A DNA stretch of 9,756 nucleotides from an uncultured Anaerolineaceae bacterium (GTDB lineage Bacteria; Chloroflexota; Anaerolineae; Anaerolineales; Anaerolineaceae), in the NCBI GenBank assembly GCA_937890875.1, contig CALAEB010000618.1, positions 1-9,756 of the forward strand, read 5' to 3'. Shown here piece after piece: positions 4,738 to 9,756 of this stretch. The position numbers were made by a program, and so were the translations under genes. Below the pieces are notes generated by a model. That model was not told where the DNA came from, made no database searches, and saw nothing but the letters and a program-made list of their open reading frames with translations. The first letter of the stretch is position 1, and each line of letters starts with the position of its first letter.

Positions 4738-5814
4738 ATGCGATTGGGCATTTTTGGACTTCCTCAAAGCGGGAAAACGACGCTTTTCAACGCATTTACC
4801 CGCGGAACGCAGCCTACGGGCGCGGTAACCGGAAAGATTGAAATCCATGACGCAGTGGTGGATGTGCCGGATCCGCGGGTTGATGTCCTGGCGTCGATGT
4901 TTAACCCCAGGAAGACGATTTATGCAAAAGTGAATTATGCGGATATCGCCGGTTTGGATGGCAGCGCCGGAAAATCCGGCATTTCCGGTGAATTGCTGAA
5001 TAAGCTTGCGCAGATGGACGGGTTTATTCATGTGGTGCGCTGTTTTGAAAGCGAGACCATTCTGCATCCGGCCGGCAGCGTTAATCCGCAGCGCGACATT
5101 GAAACCATGGACAGCGAGTTTATCCTCAACGATTTGGTCGCGGTGGAAAAGCGGATCGAACGGCTCAACGACGAGAAGCGGAAGGGCGGCGGCCGGGATA
5201 AAGCCGTGATCGACCGGGATCTTGCGCTTTTTGACCGGATGCAAACATGTCTGACGGCGGAGAAGCCGCTGCGGGACATCGACATGACGGCGGATGAGGA
5301 AAAATCAATTTCCGGTTTCGGGCTGCTCTCAAGAAAACCGATGCTGATCCTGCTGAATCTGGACGAAACGCAGGCTGCTCCGGAGATCCAATATGTGCAT
5401 CGGCAGGGCATGGTTGACTCGATCCGCGGAAAAATCGAAATGGAATTGTCCCAGCTGTCTGAAGAAGATGCCGCTGTTTTTATGTCCGAATTCAATATTA
5501 CCGAATTGGGTTTGAACCGGGTGATTAAATTATCCTATGATCTGCTTGGACTGGAATCATTTTTCACCGCAGGGGCGGATGAGTGCCGCGCTTGGACTGT
5601 TAAAAAGAACGCGACCGCGCCGGAAGCTGCCGGTGTGATTCATTCGGATTTGCAGAAGGGTTTCATCCGGGCGGAAGTGGTCGCTTATGCCGATTTAATC
5701 GCGCTGGGCGGGATGAACGAAGTCAAAGCCAAAGGCAAGCTTCGCCTGGAAGGAAAAGATTATATCGTTAAGGACGGGGATATTCTCAATATCCGCTTTA
5801 ACGTCTCCAAATAG
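4738..5814 (+). CDS. ychF: YchF-family (Obg-like) P-loop ATPase
   Basis: A 358-residue protein, close to the usual YchF length of about 360. The P-loop GLPQSGKTT is at residues 7-15 with LFNAFT after it, and the Walker B/G3 motif DIAG at 69-72. NLDE at 207-210 replaces the guanine-specifying NKxD. YchF proteins have NxxE here and prefer ATP, so this is probably an ATPase. Residues about 130-180 form the charged helical insertion. The C-terminal part from about 275 is the conserved TGS/DUF933-type domain (ECRAWTVKK, AAGVIHSDLQKGFIRAEV, LEGKDYIVKDGDI). YchF is a cytosolic, ribosome-associated regulator linked to translation and stress responses. QSGKTT differs from the NVGKST of the common form, so this may be a distinct subgroup. 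The start is fixed by AAGGAG 8 bases before the ATG. The gene stands alone; a TATACT at 4617-4622 may be its -10 but has no good -35. Confidence 0.93.
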   Translation: MRLGIFGLPQSGKTTLFNAFTRGTQPTGAVTGKIEIHDAVVDVPDPRVDVLASMFNPRKTIYAKVNYADIAGLDGSAGKSGISGELLNKLAQMDGFIHVVRCFESETILHPAGSVNPQRDIETMDSEFILNDLVAVEKRIERLNDEKRKGGGRDKAVIDRDLALFDRMQTCLTAEKPLRDIDMTADEEKSISGFGLLSRKPMLILLNLDETQAAPEIQYVHRQGMVDSIRGKIEMELSQLSEEDAAVFMSEFNITELGLNRVIKLSYDLLGLESFFTAGADECRAWTVKKNATAPEAAGVIHSDLQKGFIRAEVVAYADLIALGGMNEVKAKGKLRLEGKDYIVKDGDILNIRFNVSK

Positions 5815-5898
5815 CGCTCGTCTTTTCGGTGTGCGCTCAAATTTGGTCGCGTATAGCCGGGATGGCTGGATTTAAAGAATTTCGAATCGTTCTTATTT

Positions 5899-5927
5899 CG
5901 GATGGCCGCCGGCCATCCGTTTTGTTT
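5899..5927 (+). terminator. intrinsic terminator after the YchF gene
   Basis: CGGATGGCC (5899-5907) pairs perfectly with GGCCATCCG (5911-5919) across a three-base loop, followed by TTTTGTTT. The minus-strand side lacks a comparable T-run, so it mainly stops plus-strand transcription before the convergent YfhO genes. Confidence 0.92.
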
Positions 5928-6056
5928 ATGTGTCAAAAAACCATGTTTCCGGATTGGTTCAGCGCTTGATGTTTGAACCGTTTTCAACAGCTGGGCGATT
6001 CCCCGGATCCGCGTCCGGACGGGAATCCCGTTGCTGCTCCGGCTGAAAATCCGGAC

Positions 6057-7490
6057 TTATCCGGACCGCTTCAATTCAGCCTCGCGGCGTTTTTTCAGCA
6101 ATATCCACCCGATCAAAATGACCAGCGTACCGGCTGAGATTACGGCGCCGGCGGAAAACTGTTCCGGGCGGTAACGAAGATCCAGGCTGTGTGCTCCGGG
6201 GGTGACACGGACAGCGATCAATGCGCCGAAGAGGCGGATCGGCTTCGCTTTTATGCCGTCAACACGAATGGTCCATCCTTCTTCGAACGGAATTGAAAAG
6301 AACAGATAAGCGTCTTCCGGCGGTACCGTCACTGTGCCGGTCAGATATGAACTGCTGACTTTCTGCAGCGTTACCGCGCCCTGCTGCAGTTCCCGGGTGA
6401 ATGCGGACAACACGGCAATATTTTCATGCGAAAAACGCGCCTCCCCCAGCGCCAGCTCCGGCTGAAGCAGCTTCAATTTGACGGTTACAATCTCGCCTGT
6501 CTCAAAACGCCCGAGCGGCAGGATCCCGTACCTGTCCTCGCTCAGATATTTTTCACCCGGACCATCGTTGACGGAAACTTCCGCTGCATCCGTGTTTCCG
6601 CGGTATGGGGTGGAGAGAAAGAAATACAGCGGGTCGGTGCTTTCGATCCGGACATCCCAGATGATCGCTCCGTCCGCGTTTGAGTCTGTTTTTTTGTAGT
6701 ATATTTTGTCCCCTGATGAAACTATTTCCAGATTCTCAAGCCGGGGTTGCGCATAATCCGCCTGGTAAAAAAGCGATTGATCCTGGCTTCCGCCCAAACT
6801 GCGGAAGATGTTATTCTGGATTTCAAACGGGTCGGACGCATACAGATCGGTTCCCAGAACCAGGCCTTCTCCTGCGGAAAAACCGATCGGGAAGGCGTCC
6901 GGATTTTCAAAAACCGTGATGCCGTTCCGGCTGAAACGTGCCGGGTAAGGTTTTTGAACGGAATCTTTTTCTGACAGCAAGTATTTCACACCTAACAGAC
7001 TTTCGGCGAAAATGGTGGACCCTTCGCCGTACCTTGTCCAGTAATAGGTCTGATTGAACCCGAGCTTGGCCAGGAAATTCAAAACATCCGGATTGACGGT
7101 TGAAGAATAATGGCTCAGCCCGTTGGTACCGAACTGCATGGGATCATTTACGCTTCGCTGGAAGTCCTTTTCGATCCGGTAAAACGACGGATCGTTTTCT
7201 TCGATCTGCCGGATGACTGCTTCGATCCGCCGGATGGTGTTTTTATAGGCGCTGTTGAGATCCCCCATTTCAGAGGCTTTGTCCTGAGCGAACGCGCTGG
7301 AGATGAAATACGGGAAGATAAAAAAGGAAAACAAAATCGCGGGAAACCGCCGGAATAAGGACCGCCTTTTCATTTTCGCAGCAAGGAAGCTGCGGAGGCT
7401 CTTTTTCATACTTCGCCATACCGAATGGAATAAAATCCATTGATGATTTTGACGATGTGGTTGCTGGGGAAGCGCGGCGGATCGATCCAT
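6057..7490 (-). CDS. truncated YfhO-family paralogue (soluble domain with two membrane anchors)
   Basis: A 477-residue frame homologous to the C-terminal half of the neighbouring YfhO-family protein. Shared landmarks are HYSST (127-131), YYWTRYGEGSTI (149-160), SLLGVKYLLS, SSSYLTGT, FFSIP-x-EEGW and a final membrane helix near 446-465. The multi-helix half of normal YfhO proteins is missing; only its last helix remains, at about residues 48-65, where it now looks like a signal peptide ending in AFA. YfhO proteins are linked to cell-surface glycan or teichoic-acid modification. The start is uncertain. The ATG at 7490 has no ribosome site and the next 27 residues look non-coding; ATGs at 7409 or 7373 are better candidates, the last beginning the signal-like segment. 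It lies 27 bases after, and in the same frame as, the upstream gene's stop. It is a truncated duplicate, possibly functional because over 400 codons remain open. Confidence 0.75.
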   Translation of the reverse strand: MDRSAALPQQPHRQNHQWILFHSVWRSMKKSLRSFLAAKMKRRSLFRRFPAILFSFFIFPYFISSAFAQDKASEMGDLNSAYKNTIRRIEAVIRQIEENDPSFYRIEKDFQRSVNDPMQFGTNGLSHYSSTVNPDVLNFLAKLGFNQTYYWTRYGEGSTIFAESLLGVKYLLSEKDSVQKPYPARFSRNGITVFENPDAFPIGFSAGEGLVLGTDLYASDPFEIQNNIFRSLGGSQDQSLFYQADYAQPRLENLEIVSSGDKIYYKKTDSNADGAIIWDVRIESTDPLYFFLSTPYRGNTDAAEVSVNDGPGEKYLSEDRYGILPLGRFETGEIVTVKLKLLQPELALGEARFSHENIAVLSAFTRELQQGAVTLQKVSSSYLTGTVTVPPEDAYLFFSIPFEEGWTIRVDGIKAKPIRLFGALIAVRVTPGAHSLDLRYRPEQFSAGAVISAGTLVILIGWILLKKRREAELKRSG

Positions 7491-7517
7491 AGGTTTTCTT
7501 TTGGGAAGATGAAAAGC

Positions 7518-9756
7518 TTACCCTGCCTGGGGCGTGTTTTTTTGTTTATACGCCAATCCACCGGCCATAAACAAAACGACCGAGAAAGCCGAGATACCCA
7601 TGCCGGCCTTGAAACCCTGCGGACGGTATTTCATCTCGATGCGGTGCATCCCTTTCGGAACCTTGACGCCCATTAAATCCGATAAAACCCGGACCGGACG
7701 GGTGGCTTCCCCATCGATCGAAATATGCCAGCCCTCGTCATACGGAATGGAGAAAAAAGCGTACTGTTCATCCGACTCACTGGTAAAGGTGCCGGTCAGA
7801 TAGGAACTGGAAATCATATCAAGGTCAACCGGGTGCCGGTCCAACTGCTGAAAATAGGCCGCGATGATCTCCGTATTTTCATAATAAATCAGCGGCGTCA
7901 ATTTGGATGAGTCATCCTTCTTCCGGTCGAACGCCATCGAAATAACATCTCCCGGTTGGAAAGAACCCAGCGGAACCACTCCTATCCGGTTGGCTGCGAA
8001 GCGATCCATCAATGAGACGTCTCCGTTCAGGATGACCGATTCAGGCCGCTGCATCGGAGAAAAAAAATAGACGTACAGCGTCTCGGTCGTGTCGATGGTG
8101 ACTGTCCAGGTTTCATTGTTTGAAACGGGATCCGTTGTCCTTTCAACCGCTGCCGGCGTGAAAATTGTCCCCGTTTGTTCGGAACGCAGACTTTCGAACA
8201 GCCGGTTTTGAAAAGCGAACGGATCATCTTCCCAACTGGGGTTGTAGACGAGATCAGCCGAAACGAGAAAAGCGATCGGCAGTGCAAACGGATTCCGGTA
8301 GACATGGATCCCGTTTTTCGAAAAGATTTCCGAATAAGGTTTTGCCAGCGTTTCCGATTTTGACAGCAAATACCGGATCCCCAGCAAGCTGTCCACGGCA
8401 ATTGTCGACCCTTCACCGTAGCGTGTCCAATAATACAAATGGTTGATCCCGATTCTGGACAGAAAATTGAGCTCATCCTGCCGGGTAGTGGACGAATAAT
8501 GGGTTACGCCGGATGTGGCGTTCCGCATTGCGTCGTTTTCGGTCCGGTGGTACTGTTTTTCTTGGCGATAAAAACCATCATCCATTGCTCTGATCTCGGT
8601 GATGACTGCATCTGTCGGCCCAGTCGCTTCCGCGAATTCCGTGAGCGGTACCGATTCGGCAAGGTTTAGCTTGAGGATGCTGTGCGCATTGTGCAGCAGA
8701 TTCCCCAGGCTGATCAGCAGGAAGAGAAAAACGGCGATTTTCGCCTGTGGTTTCGTCCCGGTTTTGGCTGCCCGATTTTCCAGGAAAAGCAGGAGGCAGA
8801 TGGACCCGATCAGAAAAATCTCAAAATAGATATGACCGGTTGTCAGATATGGGTACCCGAATTTTTCACACAGGATCAATCCGGCGGTGATCAGGATGAA
8901 CGCGATCCGGATATCGCTGGGTTCGATGACATCGCGCCGGATAAAAGATTTCCAGGCGATCAGGATCATGAAAAAGCTGAAAATGAACGCATTGCGGAAA
9001 GGCCACCAGTTGGGTTCGCTGAATCCGTGCCAGACCAGATTCAGCGAATTAATTTGGAAACTCATCAGGAAGATACCGAGCAGCCCGGCGGTCAGCCACT
9101 TCTCCTTTTGTCCGATGTTCCGGTTACGAAAAAATAAGGCCAGAAAGGCGGTCACAATTGCGCCGCTGTAAATGGTCGGAATTCCGTGTTTATATTCGTT
9201 GGAGTCGTAAGCGCCGGAGATATTTTTTGAAAATATGTCGAAAAGGCTGAAATTGTCCGCGCCGGTCATTCTGGAAGGATCAAGGTACTTCGGACCGCTG
9301 CCTAACTGCTTCACAACCGGGATCAGGACAATTGCCGCGATGCCGGCGGCCAGGAGCGACCCGGCCAGAAAAGTCCAGACCGGTTTTTTCGCTTGCGGAA
9401 TGGATTGGATATCATATTTCGTCAGCAGCCGGTAGCCGAAATAAAGGACCGAGAAGATGCAGATCATGAATCCCATATAGAAATTGATCATCATGATCGC
9501 TGCCAGCGAAATGATGTAGCAGAACGGGCTGTCTTCTTCGACCAGTTTCTCTATCCCTAGCGCGACCAGCGGAAGGAAGATCACGCCGTCGATAAAGAAG
9601 ATGTTTTCGACGTTCATCATGTTATAGGACATCATCGCGTAGGCTGTTGAAAAAATCACTGAGGCAGGTCCGGCTTTACCGATTTTCCGCAGATAGAGAT
9701 TGGCGGTGAGGCCGCACAGCCCGATGCGGAGCAGAATCAAAAAAGAGACCGCTTTC
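7518..9756 (-). CDS. YfhO-family membrane protein, partial (N-terminus beyond right edge)
   Basis: The last 745 residues of a protein that enters from the right edge; the frame is open to the final base, so a TTG at 9740 is not the true start. YfhO proteins are usually about 850-900 residues, so roughly the first hundred are missing. Numbering from 9740, hydrophobic helices fill residues 1-350 in the GT-C-like arrangement, with conserved blocks IDGVIFLPLVALGIEKL (50-66), NFYMGFMICIFSVLYFGY, GIPTIYSG (186-193) and PNWWPFRNAF (243-252). A soluble, presumably extracytoplasmic domain follows (about 355-705), with HYSST, YYWTRYGEGSTI, SLLGIRYLLS, SSYLTGTF and FFSIPYDEGWHISIDGE. A final helix is near 710-730. 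Bacillus YfhO acts in glycosylation of lipoteichoic acid; the glycan here is not known. The downstream gene is a paralogue of its C-terminal half. Confidence 0.93.
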   Translation of the reverse strand, partial: KAVSFLILLRIGLCGLTANLYLRKIGKAGPASVIFSTAYAMMSYNMMNVENIFFIDGVIFLPLVALGIEKLVEEDSPFCYIISLAAIMMINFYMGFMICIFSVLYFGYRLLTKYDIQSIPQAKKPVWTFLAGSLLAAGIAAIVLIPVVKQLGSGPKYLDPSRMTGADNFSLFDIFSKNISGAYDSNEYKHGIPTIYSGAIVTAFLALFFRNRNIGQKEKWLTAGLLGIFLMSFQINSLNLVWHGFSEPNWWPFRNAFIFSFFMILIAWKSFIRRDVIEPSDIRIAFILITAGLILCEKFGYPYLTTGHIYFEIFLIGSICLLLFLENRAAKTGTKPQAKIAVFLFLLISLGNLLHNAHSILKLNLAESVPLTEFAEATGPTDAVITEIRAMDDGFYRQEKQYHRTENDAMRNATSGVTHYSSTTRQDELNFLSRIGINHLYYWTRYGEGSTIAVDSLLGIRYLLSKSETLAKPYSEIFSKNGIHVYRNPFALPIAFLVSADLVYNPSWEDDPFAFQNRLFESLRSEQTGTIFTPAAVERTTDPVSNNETWTVTIDTTETLYVYFFSPMQRPESVILNGDVSLMDRFAANRIGVVPLGSFQPGDVISMAFDRKKDDSSKLTPLIYYENTEIIAAYFQQLDRHPVDLDMISSSYLTGTFTSESDEQYAFFSIPYDEGWHISIDGEATRPVRVLSDLMGVKVPKGMHRIEMKYRPQGFKAGMGISAFSVVLFMAGGLAYKQKNTPQAG

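Noticed and set aside
5928..6056. Repeated TCCGGA-type short palindromes as a terminator for the minus-strand YfhO genes
   Set aside because: The stems are short and no T-run follows on the minus strand; the small CGGGA/TCCCG hairpin is not convincing.
1..9756. CRISPR arrays, insertion sequences, phage or defence genes
   Set aside because: No regularly spaced repeats, transposase or integrase motifs, or terminal inverted repeats bounding a coding element were seen.

Overview
The window is a stretch of bacterial chromosome. It most resembles a member of the Chloroflexota, probably class Anaerolineae. The clues are a membrane-anchored DUF6754-type protein in an operon with a zinc-ribbon protein, a YchF-family ATPase with the variant P-loop GLPQSGKTT, tandem YfhO-family membrane proteins, and a GEMM-I riboswitch. 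This placement rests on family recall, not a search, and is moderately confident. Shine-Dalgarno and sigma70-type promoter sequences are ordinary.

Region 1 (1-1628, minus strand) is a tight three-gene operon: a DUF6754-like protein anchored at both ends, a six-helix membrane protein of unknown function, and the start of a small double-CxxC zinc-ribbon protein. The last two genes overlap by ATGA. An extended -10 promoter lies upstream.

Region 2 (1629-4209) is the most interesting part. After about 300 bp of structured but gene-less DNA comes a strong plus-strand promoter (TTGACA-N18-TATACT). Its transcript begins with a convincing GEMM-I riboswitch, predicted to bind c-di-GMP, followed after a few bases by an intrinsic terminator. 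Downstream are two unusual genes. The first encodes a 170-residue protein whose N-terminal half resembles the 'up-regulated in daf-2' (PUD/aegerolysin-like beta-sandwich) domain. The second encodes a 373-residue DUF6765-like protein with an H-x6-H-x3-D-x3-H cluster that suggests a metal-dependent helical hydrolase. A 19-bp perfect hairpin closes the unit. Neither protein has a visible signal peptide. The layout suggests a second-messenger-gated module, possibly lipid- or membrane-directed; the function is unknown.

Region 3 (4210-5927) holds housekeeping genes: a minus-strand tRNA-Leu(CAA) with its own promoter and terminator, and a plus-strand YchF-family ATPase ending in a textbook terminator.

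Region 4 (5928-9756, minus strand) holds two tandem YfhO-family genes. The upstream one runs off the right edge of the window and has the usual architecture: a multi-helix membrane half, a large soluble domain and a C-terminal helix. The downstream one is a paralogue that keeps only the last helix of the membrane half, the soluble domain and the C-terminal helix. It may be a truncated duplicate or a detached ectodomain protein.
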